From: Betaproteobacteria bacterium
GTDB lineage: Bacteria > Pseudomonadota > Gammaproteobacteria > Burkholderiales > Rhodocyclaceae
Direction: 5' to 3'
DNA length: 41,075 nucleotides
NCBI GenBank assembly: GCA_004295105.1
Contig: SHNC01000067.1
Span: 1-41,075 of the forward strand
Shown here: positions 30,723 to 40,506 of the stretch, piece after piece
Numbering within the stretch: position 1 is the first letter of the stretch
How the letters are laid out: each line of letters opens with the position of its first letter
Translations under genes and position numbers: made by a program
Notes under the pieces: model-generated
The model's input: the letters and a program-made list of their open reading frames with translations, nothing else
Database searches by the model: none
What the model was told of the DNA's origin: nothing

Positions 30723-30756
30723 CGTCACTGCCTCCCGCATGGCCATGGATGCCGGC

Positions 30757-31791
30757 TCAGGCGACCAGCTTCCAGGCCACCGGTTCGCCGGCGCGCAGGG
30801 GCACGAGGGGGTCGCCGCCCAGGTAAGCGTAGGATTGCGGGACGATCCAGCTCTCGCGCTGCAGCGTGATGGTGCCGGTATTGGGCGGCAGGCCATAGAA
30901 AGCCGCGCCGTTGATGCTGGCGAATGCCTCGAGCTTTTCCAGCGCACCCGCCGCCTCGAAGACTTCGGCATACAGCTCGATGCCCGCATGCGCGGTGTAG
31001 CAGCCGGCGCAGCCACAGGCCGCTTCCTTGGTGCTGCGCGCGTGCGGCGCCGAATCGGTCCCGAGGAAGAAACGGCCGTTGCCGGAGGTCACGGCCTCGA
31101 CCAGCGCACGACGGTGGGTTTCGCGCTTGAGCACGGGCAGACAGTAGTGATGGGGCCGGATGCCACCGGCGAAGATGGCGTTGCGGTTGAGCAGCAGGTG
31201 GTGCGCAGTCACCGTCGCCGCCACGTTGGCGCCCGCCGCACGGACGAACTGTGCCGCCTCGGCAGTGGTGATGTGCTCGAACACGATCCGCAGCTTGGGA
31301 AAGCGTCGCACCAGCGGCGACAGCACGCGCTCGATGAAGACGTGCTCGCGGTCGAACACGTCAACATCGTTGCCGGTCGCCTCGCCGTGCACGCACAGCA
31401 CCATGCCGAGCGCCTCCATGCGCTCGAGCACCGGATAGACCTTGTCGATCGCCGTCACGCCGGCGTCCGAGTTGGTCGTCGCGCCGGCCGGGTACAGCTT
31501 CACGGCAATGATCCGGCCACTGGCCTTGGCACGATCGATCTCGTCGGGCGGCAGGTTGTCCGTGAGGTACAGGCTCATCAGCGGCTCGAAGCGGCTGCCC
31601 GGCACCGCGGCGAGAATGCGCTCGCGGTAGGCCAGCGCCTGCTCGGTGGTGGTCACCGGCGGCTTCAGGTTGGGCATGATGAGCGCACGGCCGAAACGTG
31701 CGGCGGTGTGCGGAACGACCGCGCCCAGGGCGTCGCCGTCGCGCACGTGGAGATGCCAGTCGTCGGGGCGGATGAGGGTGATCGATTGCAT
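30757..31791 (-). CDS. pyrC: Dihydroorotase PyrC
   Basis: The 344-residue zinc amidohydrolase closes carbamoyl-aspartate to dihydroorotate in pyrimidine synthesis. The metal motif WHLHVRDGD is at residues about 12-20, the bridging-lysine region reads [16 protein letters not shown], and later His ligands occur in VLCVHGEA and FEHITT. The length and start [15 protein letters not shown] fit the short class II type. Confidence 0.98.
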   Translation of the reverse strand: MQSITLIRPDDWHLHVRDGDALGAVVPHTAARFGRALIMPNLKPPVTTTEQALAYRERILAAVPGSRFEPLMSLYLTDNLPPDEIDRAKASGRIIAVKLYPAGATTNSDAGVTAIDKVYPVLERMEALGMVLCVHGEATGNDVDVFDREHVFIERVLSPLVRRFPKLRIVFEHITTAEAAQFVRAAGANVAATVTAHHLLLNRNAIFAGGIRPHHYCLPVLKRETHRRALVEAVTSGNGRFFLGTDSAPHARSTKEAACGCAGCYTAHAGIELYAEVFEAAGALEKLEAFASINGAAFYGLPPNTGTITLQRESWIVPQSYAYLGGDPLVPLRAGEPVAWKLVA

Positions 31792-31819
31792 GGAGCCTTT
31801 CCCGGTTCGGATTGGCGCA

Positions 31820-31825
31820 ATTATA
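31820..31825 (-). promoter_or_regulatory. pyrC promoter -10
   Basis: TATAAT on the minus strand lies about 30 bp before the pyrC start codon. The -35 at 17-bp spacing (GCTGAG) is a weak match. Confidence 0.5.
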
Positions 31826-31868
31826 CGACCCGCGGCCACTGCCTCAGCGCGCCATTTTCCGCAGCCGT

Positions 31869-32750
31869 TCACTCGCCGCCGGCAGCCTTGAGTGCCAGCG
31901 CACGTGCGTAGAGGGCATTCTTCGCCGCGCCCGAAATGTCTGCGGCGAGGCGGGCAGCGGTCTTGACCGGCAACTCCGCCAGCAGCAGGGACAGCACCCG
32001 CTCCGCTTCCACATCGAGGCCTTCCGGCGGGGGCGCCCCGCGCAGCACGAGCACGAACTCGCCGCGACTGCGGTGCGGATCGGCGGCAAACCAGGCGGCC
32101 GTGTCCGCCAGCATCAGGCAGGCGACTTCCTCGTGGAGCTTGGTCAGCTCGCGCGCGATGACGATCTCGCGTGCGCCCCCCATCACCGCCTCCATGTCGG
32201 CCACGCATTCGGCCACCCGGTGCGGCGCCTCGTAGAACACCAGCACATCGGGATCGCCGGCCAGCTTCTGCAGGGCAGCACGCCGTGCCGCGCTCTTCGC
32301 CGGCAGGAAGCCGACGAATCGAAAGCCCGCATCGGCGAAACCCGAAACCGACAGCGCGGCGACCGCCGCACAGGCGCCGGGCACGGGCACCACCGGATGG
32401 CCGGCGGCACGTACGCGCGCCACGGCCCGGGCACCCGGGTCGGACACCGCCGGCGTACCGGCATCGGTGATGAGGGCGACATGGCGCCCTGCCGCCAGCA
32501 ACTCGATCAACTGGCCGGCGGCCGCCTGCTCGTTGTGCTCGTGCACCGCGAGCAGGCGCGTGCGAATGCCGCAGGCATCGAGCAGGCGCTGGCTGTGGCG
32601 CGTGTCTTCCGCCGCGACGACGTCGACCGCGCGCAGCACGGCGAGCGCGCGCAAGGTGATGTCCTGCAGGTTCCCGAGCGGGGTGGCCACCACATACAAT
32701 GACGGCGTCCTGGAAAGCGGCGCGCCCGCAGGGGTCGGGAGATCGTTCAT
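31869..32750 (-). CDS. rsmI: 16S rRNA (cytidine-1402-2'-O) methyltransferase RsmI
   Basis: The 293-residue tetrapyrrole-methylase-fold enzyme methylates the ribose of C1402. Family motifs are visible: [15 protein letters not shown] near the N-terminus, [22 protein letters not shown], and VFYEAPHR. The start MNDLPTPAG at 32750 gives the normal length. It is divergent from yraN, with 39 bp between, the usual yraL/yraN arrangement. Confidence 0.97.
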   Translation of the reverse strand: MNDLPTPAGAPLSRTPSLYVVATPLGNLQDITLRALAVLRAVDVVAAEDTRHSQRLLDACGIRTRLLAVHEHNEQAAAGQLIELLAAGRHVALITDAGTPAVSDPGARAVARVRAAGHPVVPVPGACAAVAALSVSGFADAGFRFVGFLPAKSAARRAALQKLAGDPDVLVFYEAPHRVAECVADMEAVMGGAREIVIARELTKLHEEVACLMLADTAAWFAADPHRSRGEFVLVLRGAPPPEGLDVEAERVLSLLLAELPVKTAARLAADISGAAKNALYARALALKAAGGE

Positions 32751-32789
32751 GGGACGAGACGCATCAGGTGCGAACAGGAAGACAGGAAA

Positions 32790-33263
32790 GTGACGACGTC
32801 CAAACGCGACACCCGTACGCGGCATGAATCGGTTTCGGCGCGCATCGGTGCGCCCGCGAAGACGACCGCCGCCGCATCGCCCATTGTCGACGCCCGGCCG
32901 ACACCGGCGCAAGCGCGCGGCCAATTGGCGGAAGAACTCGCCGCCCGGCACCTCTCCCGCCACGGCCTGCGCGTCATCGAGCGCAATGTGCGCTGCCGCG
33001 GCGGCGAGGTCGATCTCGTCTGCCTCGACCGCGGCACCGTGGTCTTCGTCGAGGTGAGGCTGCGCACCAGCGCGCGCTTCGGCGGTGCAGCCGAAAGCAT
33101 CACCGCTGCCAAGCGCCAGCGCGTCCTGCTCGCCGCGCAATGGTGGCTGGGCGCCGGCGGCCGCCGTCACCGCGCTGCGCCCTGCCGCTTCGACGCGGTC
33201 CTGCTCGACGGCCTCGACGAAAACCGCATCAACTGGTTACCCGGTGCCTTCGATGCCGGTTAG
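32790..33263 (+). CDS. yraN: YraN (UPF0102) nuclease-fold protein
   Basis: The 157-residue protein has the YraN core from about residue 42: GQLAEELAARHLSRHG, then RCRGGEVDLVCLDRG and VVFVEVRLR. These carry the Glu-Asp-Glu-x-Arg pattern of Holliday-resolvase-like folds, with R in place of the more common K in EVK. The Ser/Ala-rich 40-residue N-terminus is longer than usual. The start is a GTG at 32790, so a later start cannot be excluded. Cellular role is unknown for the family. Confidence 0.9.
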   Translation: MTTSKRDTRTRHESVSARIGAPAKTTAAASPIVDARPTPAQARGQLAEELAARHLSRHGLRVIERNVRCRGGEVDLVCLDRGTVVFVEVRLRTSARFGGAAESITAAKRQRVLLAAQWWLGAGGRRHRAAPCRFDAVLLDGLDENRINWLPGAFDAG

Positions 33264-33901
<638 letters not shown>

Positions 33902-33902
<1 letters not shown>

Positions 33903-34555
33903 TGACGAAGCAACTGCCCCCCCTCCCCACCGGCACGGCCCGCCGCAAGCTGCTGCTGGGCATCGTCGCGGCTGCCGCGCTGCCCATGCTGCAGGCCTGC
34001 TTCCCGGTCGTGGCCACCGGCGTCGGCGCCGGCGCCGCAATGGTGTCCGACCGCCGCACCAGCGGCACCTACGTCGAGGACGAAGCCATAGAATGGAAGT
34101 CCGGTAGCCGCATCAGCGAGCATTTCGGCAGCAACACGCACGTCAACGTCACCTCCTTTAACCGCAACGCCCTGCTCACCGGCGAAGTACCGAATGACAA
34201 CACCCGCGCCGAGGTCGAGCGTCTCGTCGCCGGTGTGGCCAACGTCAAGGGTATCGTCAATGAGCTGGTCGTGGGCCCGACCTCGTCACTGACGGCGCGC
34301 GGCAACGACACGCTGATCACTTCCAACGTGAAGGCGCGCATGGTCGACTCGCAGAACGTCCCCGCGCACAACGTGAAGGTGGTGACCGAGGTCAACGTCG
34401 TCTATCTGATGGGGCTGGTCACGCGCGCCGAGGCCGATGCCGCCGCCGAAGTGGCGCGCACCAGCCAGGGCGTCCGCAAGGTCGTGCGGGTGTTCGAATA
34501 CATCAGCGACGAGGAAGCGCGCAGACTGGACAACCCCACTGGCGCCAATCGCTGA
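33902..34555 (+). CDS. dolP: BON-domain lipoprotein DolP (YraP)
   Basis: The 217-residue outer-membrane lipoprotein has a signal with lipobox LQAC (Cys about residue 33). Two BON domains follow (about 70-135 and 145-215), as shown by VNVTSFNRNALLTGEVPN and VKVVTEVNVVYLMGLVTR. DolP supports outer-membrane integrity and the BAM complex. Its ATG overlaps the diaA stop by one base (TGATG). An Arg pair near the N-terminus is part of the signal. Confidence 0.95.
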
Positions 34556-34641
34556 GCACGTCGCGAGGCGGAATCGGGGCGTGAACTTCCCGTCGTGAAA
34601 CGGGCCCGTCTTCCATCCGCGCCGCGCGATCGCGGCCGGGT

Positions 34642-34670
34642 CCGCTGCGGTGAGACCGGCACCGCAGCGG
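34642..34670. terminator. Strong hairpin between convergent dolP and mpl
   Basis: CCGCTGCGGTG (34642-34652) and CACCGCAGCGG (34660-34670) form a perfect 11-bp stem with a 7-nt loop, midway in the 186-bp gap between two convergent genes. No T tract follows on either strand, so it may assist Rho-dependent or bidirectional termination or protect 3' ends. Confidence 0.45.
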
Positions 34671-34741
34671 CCTCCTTCTGCAGGAGTGGCTGAAGCTGCC
34701 GCAGGTGCGGCCGCGGCCGCGCCTCCGTCCGCGCGAAGGGC

Positions 34742-36097
34742 TCAGCCTGCGCCGGTTTCCAGCGCATCGAGCAGTTTCTGGTGCACGCCGCCGAAACCGC
34801 CGTTGCTCATGACCAGAATGTGGTCGCCCGCCCGCGCCATGGCAACCACGTCGGCAACCAGCGGTTCGAGCACGTCGTACGCCCGGGCCCTGGCGCCGAG
34901 CGGCGACAGCGCTGCGGCGGCATCCCACCCCAGCCCGCCCGCATAGCAGAACACCGCATCGGCCTGCTCCAGGCTGCCCGGCAGCAGCGCCTTCATCACG
35001 CCGAGTTTCATCGTGTTCGAGCGCGGCTCCAGCACGGCGAGAAGGCGTCCCGACGGCTGCCTGCGGCGCAGGCCCTCGATGGTCAGCGCGATCGCCGTCG
35101 GATGGTGCGCGAAGTCGTCGTAGACGGTGACGCCGCGTACCGTGCCGCGCACTTCCAGCCTGCGCTTGATCCCCTCGAAGCGTGCCAGGCTCGCGATCGC
35201 CTGCGCCGGCGTCACGCCGACGTGACGCGCCGCCGCGATCGCCGCCAGCGCGTTCTCGCGGTTGTGGCTGCCGGCCAGCGGCATGGGAACACGCCCCAGC
35301 TCGCCGTCACCCAGCCGGAACACCGCCTCTGCGTCGGTCGCGCCGGCGGCGGCGGACCATTGCGCATCGTCGTTGAACCACTCGAGTTCGGACCAGCATC
35401 CGCGCCCGATGACCCGCTTCAGGCTGTCTTCACGCGCATTGGCGACGATGCGGCCGGTACCGGGAATGGTGCGCACGAGGTGGTGAAACTGCGTCTCGAT
35501 GGATGCCAGATCAGCGAAAATGTCCGCATGATCGAATTCGAGATTGTTCAGGATCGCGGTCCGCGGCCGGTAATGCACGAACTTCGAGCGCTTGTCGCAG
35601 AAGGCGGTGTCGTACTCGTCCGCCTCGATGACGAAGAACGGCGAATCCGTCAGCCGCGCCGACACGCCGAAGTTCTGTGGCACACCTCCCACGAGGAAGC
35701 CCGGGTTCAGGCCGGCATCCTCCAGCATCCACGCCAGCAGCGACGTCGTCGTGGTCTTGCCGTGCGTACCCGCCACCGCCAGCACCCAACGTCCGGCGAG
35801 CACGTGGTCCGCCAGCCACTGCGGCCCCGACACATAGGGCAGGCCGCGGTCCAGAATGGCTTCGAGCAGCGGGTTGCCGCGCGACACCGCATTGCCGACG
35901 ACGAACACGTCGGGCGCGAGGTCGAGCTGCGATGCGTCGTAGCCCTCGGTCAGCGCGATCCCCTGCTCCTCGAGCTGGGTGCTCATCGGCGGATAGACGT
36001 TGGCATCGCAGCCGGTGACCTTGTGCCCCGCCGCACGGGCAAGCAGCGCGACGCCTCCCATGAAGGTGCCGCAGATGCCCAGAATGTGGATATGCAT
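34742..36097 (-). CDS. mpl: Murein-tripeptide ligase Mpl
   Basis: The 451-residue Mur-ligase relative joins recycled L-Ala-D-Glu-mDAP to UDP-MurNAc. It starts MHIHILGICGTFMGGVALLA, which replaces the MurC GGSGMSG turn with the Mpl-type GTFMGG. The P-loop [13 protein letters not shown] and the VYDDFAHHPTAI segment are also present. It is outside the dcw cluster, as expected for a recycling gene. Confidence 0.97.
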   Translation of the reverse strand: MHIHILGICGTFMGGVALLARAAGHKVTGCDANVYPPMSTQLEEQGIALTEGYDASQLDLAPDVFVVGNAVSRGNPLLEAILDRGLPYVSGPQWLADHVLAGRWVLAVAGTHGKTTTTSLLAWMLEDAGLNPGFLVGGVPQNFGVSARLTDSPFFVIEADEYDTAFCDKRSKFVHYRPRTAILNNLEFDHADIFADLASIETQFHHLVRTIPGTGRIVANAREDSLKRVIGRGCWSELEWFNDDAQWSAAAGATDAEAVFRLGDGELGRVPMPLAGSHNRENALAAIAAARHVGVTPAQAIASLARFEGIKRRLEVRGTVRGVTVYDDFAHHPTAIALTIEGLRRRQPSGRLLAVLEPRSNTMKLGVMKALLPGSLEQADAVFCYAGGLGWDAAAALSPLGARARAYDVLEPLVADVVAMARAGDHILVMSNGGFGGVHQKLLDALETGAG

Positions 36098-36255
36098 GAA
36101 CGATGTGCTCCGCGGGGCCGTCATCCCATTGCAACCGGCCCGTGTAAAATGGGTCGCATTCTAACCGACGGTGATCGAGGCGCCGGCCTGTTCGCAGCGC
36201 TCCGGCCGCGGACAGACCGACCTCCCGTCGCCCGCTTCCACACGAGACCGCAGCC

Positions 36256-36876
36256 ATGCCTTCACATGCCCACGCCTCCCGAAGCGGCAACCTGCGGCGC
36301 GAGATCGCCGCGCTCGCGGCACGCATGATGGCCGAGGACGGCATCAGCGATTTCGGCTTCGCCAAGCGCAAGGCCGCACGCCAGCTCGGCGCGGTCGACT
36401 CCGAGGTGCTGCCCAACAACGCCGAGATCGAAGTCGAGCTGCGCGCCTGGCAGGCGCTGTATCAGGACGAGGAGCAGCCTCAGCGGCTGTTCGAGATGCG
36501 CAGCGCCGCAGTCGAGATCATGCGTCTGCTCGAGGATTTCCGCCCCTACCTGACCGGTGGCGCGCTCGACGGCACGGCCGGCCGCTATTCCGAGCTGGAG
36601 ATCGAGCTCTATCCCGAAAGCGCGAAGGAAGTGGAAATATTCTTCCTGAACCAGGACGTGGCCTACGAACACCGCGAGCCACGGCGCCCCGCGCCCGACG
36701 CGCCGGAAGCGATCCTCAGCTTCGACTGGGACGATCTGCCGGTCCGCCTGTCGATCTACCCGGCCAGCGCCGAGCGCAGGGGCCGTCGGGGACAGGAGCG
36801 CGCCCGGCTCGCCCAGGTGGAAGCCTTGCTGCAGAACCCGCCGGCCGCCGGCCACGAGCAGGGGACGCGCGGATGA
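36256..36876 (+). CDS. Conserved-looking hypothetical protein
   Basis: The 206-residue soluble, charged protein has no signal peptide. The N-terminal third is helical and basic (IAALAARMMAEDGISDFGFAKRKAARQLG), resembling a small DNA- or RNA-contacting region, followed by an acidic middle (VDSEVLPNNAEIEVELRAW). I cannot name a family or function. The stop overlaps the tlpA-like start by ATGA, so the two are translated together. It is divergent from mpl across 158 bp. A weak -10 (TAAAAT near 36145) is visible. Confidence 0.8.
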   Translation: MPSHAHASRSGNLRREIAALAARMMAEDGISDFGFAKRKAARQLGAVDSEVLPNNAEIEVELRAWQALYQDEEQPQRLFEMRSAAVEIMRLLEDFRPYLTGGALDGTAGRYSELEIELYPESAKEVEIFFLNQDVAYEHREPRRPAPDAPEAILSFDWDDLPVRLSIYPASAERRGRRGQERARLAQVEALLQNPPAAGHEQGTRG

Positions 36877-37421
36877 TCCGGAGTGCACGCATCGGTCTGG
36901 TGATCGCCATCGCCGCGGCGGCCGGAGTCGCCGGCTTTCTCGCCAACCGCCACCTGACGCCCGGCGACGCCACCACGCAGGCCGTGACCCAGGAGACGAT
37001 CGACGCCCTGTTCGGCCTGCGCCTGCCCGACACCGACGGCGCCGAGCAGGCGATGGCGCAGTGGCGCGGCAAGGTCGTCGTGGTGAACTTCTGGGCAACC
37101 TGGTGCCCGCCCTGCCGCCGGGAAATTCCCGACTTCTCGGCCGCCAGCCGCGCGCTGGCCGGGCAACCGGTCCAGTTCGTCGGCCTCAGCATCGACGACG
37201 CCGACAAGGTGCGTGCCTTCGACAAGGAGCTCGACGTCCCCTATCCCCTCCTCGTCGCCTCGCCGCAGGTGCTCGCACTGGCCGCCGGATTCGGCAACAA
37301 GGCGCAGGCGCTGCCCTTCACGGTGATTTTCGATCGCGACGGCCAAGTCCGCCATGTGAAGCTCGGTACCTTGAACCGGGCCGATCTGGAAGGCAGAATC
37401 CGCGCACTGCTCCCCTCCTGA
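36873..37421 (+). CDS. TlpA-like thiol-disulfide oxidoreductase
   Basis: The 182-residue protein has an N-terminal membrane anchor (residues 7-24) and a periplasmic thioredoxin fold with active site WCPPC (about 73-77) within VVVNFWATWCPPCRREIPDF. TlpA/ResA proteins keep cytochrome-maturation or other periplasmic cysteines reduced. The precise partner cannot be told. The cis-Pro loop (ALPFTVIFDRDG) is present. It is coupled to the upstream hypothetical gene. Confidence 0.93.
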   Translation: MIRSARIGLVIAIAAAAGVAGFLANRHLTPGDATTQAVTQETIDALFGLRLPDTDGAEQAMAQWRGKVVVVNFWATWCPPCRREIPDFSAASRALAGQPVQFVGLSIDDADKVRAFDKELDVPYPLLVASPQVLALAAGFGNKAQALPFTVIFDRDGQVRHVKLGTLNRADLEGRIRALLPS

Positions 37422-37754
37422 CGACGCCGCAATGACCTTGCGAGCGTAGACAAATTGTCGAGAATTGCGGCAAACTTGATCGCATGATGCATTCAAGTTG
37501 CTGCCTGCAGCCCAAAGCCGCCCCGCCCGAAGCCGGTTCGCCAGCGATGGTCGAGACGGTGTTGCAGCCCGTTCAGGCGTCCGCGCGCTGCCCCGACGCA
37601 AGCGAATGGAAGCCCCGCGAGCCCGCCCACCGCGCATGCGCTCGCCGCCCCCTTTCCGCAACCGCATTCCGCCCTGCGCACAGGCAGGCATAGAACAACC
37701 TTTCATCCCGGGCGAACATCGACGGCTCGTCGGCCACCCGGCACGGAGAAAAGC
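37422..37754 (+). other. Long gene-free leader region before accB
   Basis: No convincing gene is visible; a 69-codon open frame at 37484-37693 lacks a ribosome site and recognisable content. The stretch starts AT-richer and contains two inverted repeats: GACAA-A-TTGTC (37449-37459) and AACTTGA (37473-37479) / TCAAGTT (37493-37499). They are likely operator or promoter DNA for accBC. The remainder to 37754 would be an untranslated leader. In many relatives aroQ occupies this place. Confidence 0.5.
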
Positions 37755-38225
37755 ATGGATCTGCGCAAGCTCAAGAAACTGATCGACCTCGTCCAGGAGT
37801 CGGGCATTTCCGAACTGGAAGTCACCGAAGGCGAGGAGAAGGTCCGCATCGCCAAGCATGCCGGCGGCGCCCCGGCCGCCTATGTCGCCCCCATGGCGGC
37901 CGCCATGCCGGCGCCGCTGCCGGCCGCGGCTCCGGCTGCGGCCGCGCCCACCGCTGCGGCCGCGGCACCGGCGGAAGATGCCCTGCCTGCCGGCAACGTC
38001 GTCAAGTCGCCGATGGTCGGGACCTTCTACCGTGCCTCGGCCCCCGGCGCCAAGCCACTGGTCGAGCTCAATCAGACCGTGGCCGAAGGCGACCGCCTGT
38101 GCATCATCGAAGCGATGAAGTTGATGAACGAGATCGAGTCGGAATTCAGCGGCACGGTGAAGGCCATCCTGGTCGAGAACGGCCAGCCGGTGGAATACGG
38201 CCAGCCGCTGTTCGTGATCGGCTGA
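37755..38225 (+). CDS. accB: Acetyl-CoA carboxylase biotin carboxyl carrier protein AccB
   Basis: The 156-residue BCCP carries the biotin moved between AccC and the carboxyltransferase in fatty acid synthesis. The N-terminal dimer helix ([16 protein letters not shown]), an Ala/Pro linker (about 38-75) and the biotinyl domain are present. Biotinylated Lys122 lies in [11 protein letters not shown]. accC follows after 7 bp. Confidence 0.98.
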   Translation: MDLRKLKKLIDLVQESGISELEVTEGEEKVRIAKHAGGAPAAYVAPMAAAMPAPLPAAAPAAAAPTAAAAAPAEDALPAGNVVKSPMVGTFYRASAPGAKPLVELNQTVAEGDRLCIIEAMKLMNEIESEFSGTVKAILVENGQPVEYGQPLFVIG

Positions 38226-38232
38226 TCGCACC

Positions 38233-39591
38233 ATGTTCGAGAAGATTCTCATCGCCAACCGCGGCGAAATCGCCCTGCGCATCCTGCGCGCCTGCCGCGA
38301 ATTGGGCATCAGGACCGTCGCGGTGCACTCCGAGGCCGATACCGAAGCGAAGTACGTGCGCCTCGCGGACGAGTCGGTCTGCATCGGCCCCGCGCCGTCG
38401 GGCGCAAGCTACCTCAACGTGCCGGCCATCATCTCGGCCGCGGAGGTCACCGACTCCGAGGCGATCCATCCGGGCTACGGCTTCCTGTCCGAGAACGCCG
38501 ACTTTGCCGAACGCGTCGAGCAATCCGGCTTCGTCTTCATCGGCCCCCGTGCGGAGACCATCCGCCTGATGGGCGACAAGGTGTCGGCCAAGGATTCGAT
38601 GAAGGCTGCCGGCGTGCCCTGCGTACCCGGTTCGGAGGGCGCGCTGCCGGACGACCCGAAGGAGATCGTGAAGATCGCACGCGCCGTCGGCTACCCGGTG
38701 ATCATCAAGGCGGCCGGCGGCGGCGGCGGCCGCGGCATGCGCGTGGTGCACACCGAGGCCGCGCTGCTCAACGCGGTCACCACCACCAAGGCCGAAGCCC
38801 AGGCCGCGTTCAGCAACCCCACCGTTTACATGGAGAAGTTCCTCGAGAACCCGCGCCATGTGGAAATCCAGGTGCTGGCCGACCAGCATGGCAACGCGGT
38901 GTATCTGGGCGAGCGCGACTGCTCGATGCAGCGCCGCCACCAGAAGGTGATCGAGGAAGCCCCGGCCCCCGGCATCGACCGCAAGCTGATCGCCAAGATC
39001 GGCGAACGCTGCGCCGAGGCCTGCCGTACGATCGGCTATCGCGGCGCCGGCACCTTCGAGTTCCTGTACGAGAACGGTGAGTTCTACTTCATCGAGATGA
39101 ACACCCGCGTGCAGGTCGAGCATCCGGTAACCGAGATGATCACCGGCATCGACATCGTGCAGGCCCAGGTGCGGATTGCCGCCGGCGAGAAGCTGTGGTT
39201 CCGCCAGCGCAACATCGAGTTCCGCGGCCATGCCATCGAATGCCGGGTGAACGCCGAAGATCCCTTCAAGTTCACGCCCTCGCCCGGGCGCATCACCAAC
39301 TGGCACACCCCGGGCGGTCCGGGCGTGCGCGTCGATTCCCACGTCTATAACGGCTACATGGTGCCGCCGCACTACGACTCGATGATCGGCAAGGTCATCA
39401 CGTACGGCGATACGCGCGAGCAGGCGATCCGCCGCATGCGCATCGCCCTGTCCGAGATGATGGTCGAGGGCATCAAGACCAACATCCCGCTGCACCAGAC
39501 GCTGATGCTGGACCCCGGCTTCAACAAGGGCGGCACCAGCATCCATTACCTGGAACACAAGCTGGCGAACCGCAACGAAGTGAAGACCTGA
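38233..39591 (+). CDS. accC: Biotin carboxylase AccC
   Basis: The 452-residue ATP-grasp enzyme carboxylates the biotin on AccB. Typical segments are [16 protein letters not shown] at the start, the glycine-rich ATP loop [12 protein letters not shown], and [17 protein letters not shown] second carboxylation-site segment near [17 protein letters not shown] is also present. Full length, in operon with accB and prmA. Confidence 0.99.
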   Translation: MFEKILIANRGEIALRILRACRELGIRTVAVHSEADTEAKYVRLADESVCIGPAPSGASYLNVPAIISAAEVTDSEAIHPGYGFLSENADFAERVEQSGFVFIGPRAETIRLMGDKVSAKDSMKAAGVPCVPGSEGALPDDPKEIVKIARAVGYPVIIKAAGGGGGRGMRVVHTEAALLNAVTTTKAEAQAAFSNPTVYMEKFLENPRHVEIQVLADQHGNAVYLGERDCSMQRRHQKVIEEAPAPGIDRKLIAKIGERCAEACRTIGYRGAGTFEFLYENGEFYFIEMNTRVQVEHPVTEMITGIDIVQAQVRIAAGEKLWFRQRNIEFRGHAIECRVNAEDPFKFTPSPGRITNWHTPGGPGVRVDSHVYNGYMVPPHYDSMIGKVITYGDTREQAIRRMRIALSEMMVEGIKTNIPLHQTLMLDPGFNKGGTSIHYLEHKLANRNEVKT

Positions 39592-39601
39592 GCACGCCGC
39601 G

Positions 39602-40495
39602 ATGTGGATCTCCGTGACGCTGCAGGCCGACGCCGACAAGGCCGAGGCCCTTTCGGACGCCCTCATGGAGGCGGGCGCGCTGTCGGTCTCCATCGAGGAC
39701 GCGGACGCGGGTACCGAAGCGGAGAAGCCGCAGTTCGGCGAGCCCGGCCATCTGCCCACCTCGCTGTGGGACCACAGCCGCGTCATCGCACTGTTCGACG
39801 GCGCCACCGCCGGCGGCGAACTGGCTGCGATGCTGGCCGCAGCGGCCGGGAGCGCCGGGCTGCCGGCCGTGCCGCCCTTCACCACCGAAGAAATCGCCGA
39901 GCAGAACTGGGTGCAGCTCACGCAGAGCCAGTTCGACCCGATCCGCATCACCGACCGCCTGTGGATCGTGCCTTCGTGGCACGAAGCGCCCGATCCACAG
40001 GCGATCAACATCGAGCTCGACCCCGGCATGGCCTTCGGCACCGGCTCCCACCCCACCACCCGGCTGTGCCTGGAATGGCTCTGCGATGCGGTCACGCCCG
40101 GCTGCAGCGTGCTCGACTACGGCTGCGGCTCCGGCATCCTCGCCATCGCGGCCAAGCGGCTTGGTGCCGGTGAGGTGCTGGGCATCGACATCGACGAAAA
40201 GGCGGTCGAGGCGGCTCGCGACAACGCCGCCCGCAACCACGTGACGCTCCGCGTGCAGCACTCCGGCGTGCCGCTCGGCGATACTTTCGATGTGGTAGTG
40301 GCCAACATCCTGACGAATCCGCTTTGCGTGCTGGCACCGGCAATCGCGGCGCGCGTGGCGGCCGGCGGACGCGTCGCATTGTCCGGCGTGCTCGAGACAC
40401 AGTCGCAGCAGGTCATCGACGCCTGGGCACCCTATCTGGCGCTCGAGGTCGGAGCGACCTTCGACGGCTGGGTTCGCCTGGAGGGCCGCCGCTGA
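39602..40495 (+). CDS. prmA: Ribosomal protein L11 methyltransferase PrmA
   Basis: The 297-residue SAM-dependent enzyme methylates L11. An N-terminal substrate-recognition domain (1 to about 100) is followed by the methyltransferase domain with DPGMAFGTGSHPTTRLCLEW, VLDYGCGSGILAIAAKRLGA and VVANILTNPL. It lies 10 bp after accC, a common betaproteobacterial arrangement. Confidence 0.98.
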   Translation: MWISVTLQADADKAEALSDALMEAGALSVSIEDADAGTEAEKPQFGEPGHLPTSLWDHSRVIALFDGATAGGELAAMLAAAAGSAGLPAVPPFTTEEIAEQNWVQLTQSQFDPIRITDRLWIVPSWHEAPDPQAINIELDPGMAFGTGSHPTTRLCLEWLCDAVTPGCSVLDYGCGSGILAIAAKRLGAGEVLGIDIDEKAVEAARDNAARNHVTLRVQHSGVPLGDTFDVVVANILTNPLCVLAPAIAARVAAGGRVALSGVLETQSQQVIDAWAPYLALEVGATFDGWVRLEGRR

Positions 40496-40506
40496 GCGTC
40501 ACGGTC

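Noticed and set aside
37484-37693. 69-codon gene before accB
   Set aside because: No ribosome site, skewed Pro/Ala/Arg composition, and it overlaps probable control DNA.
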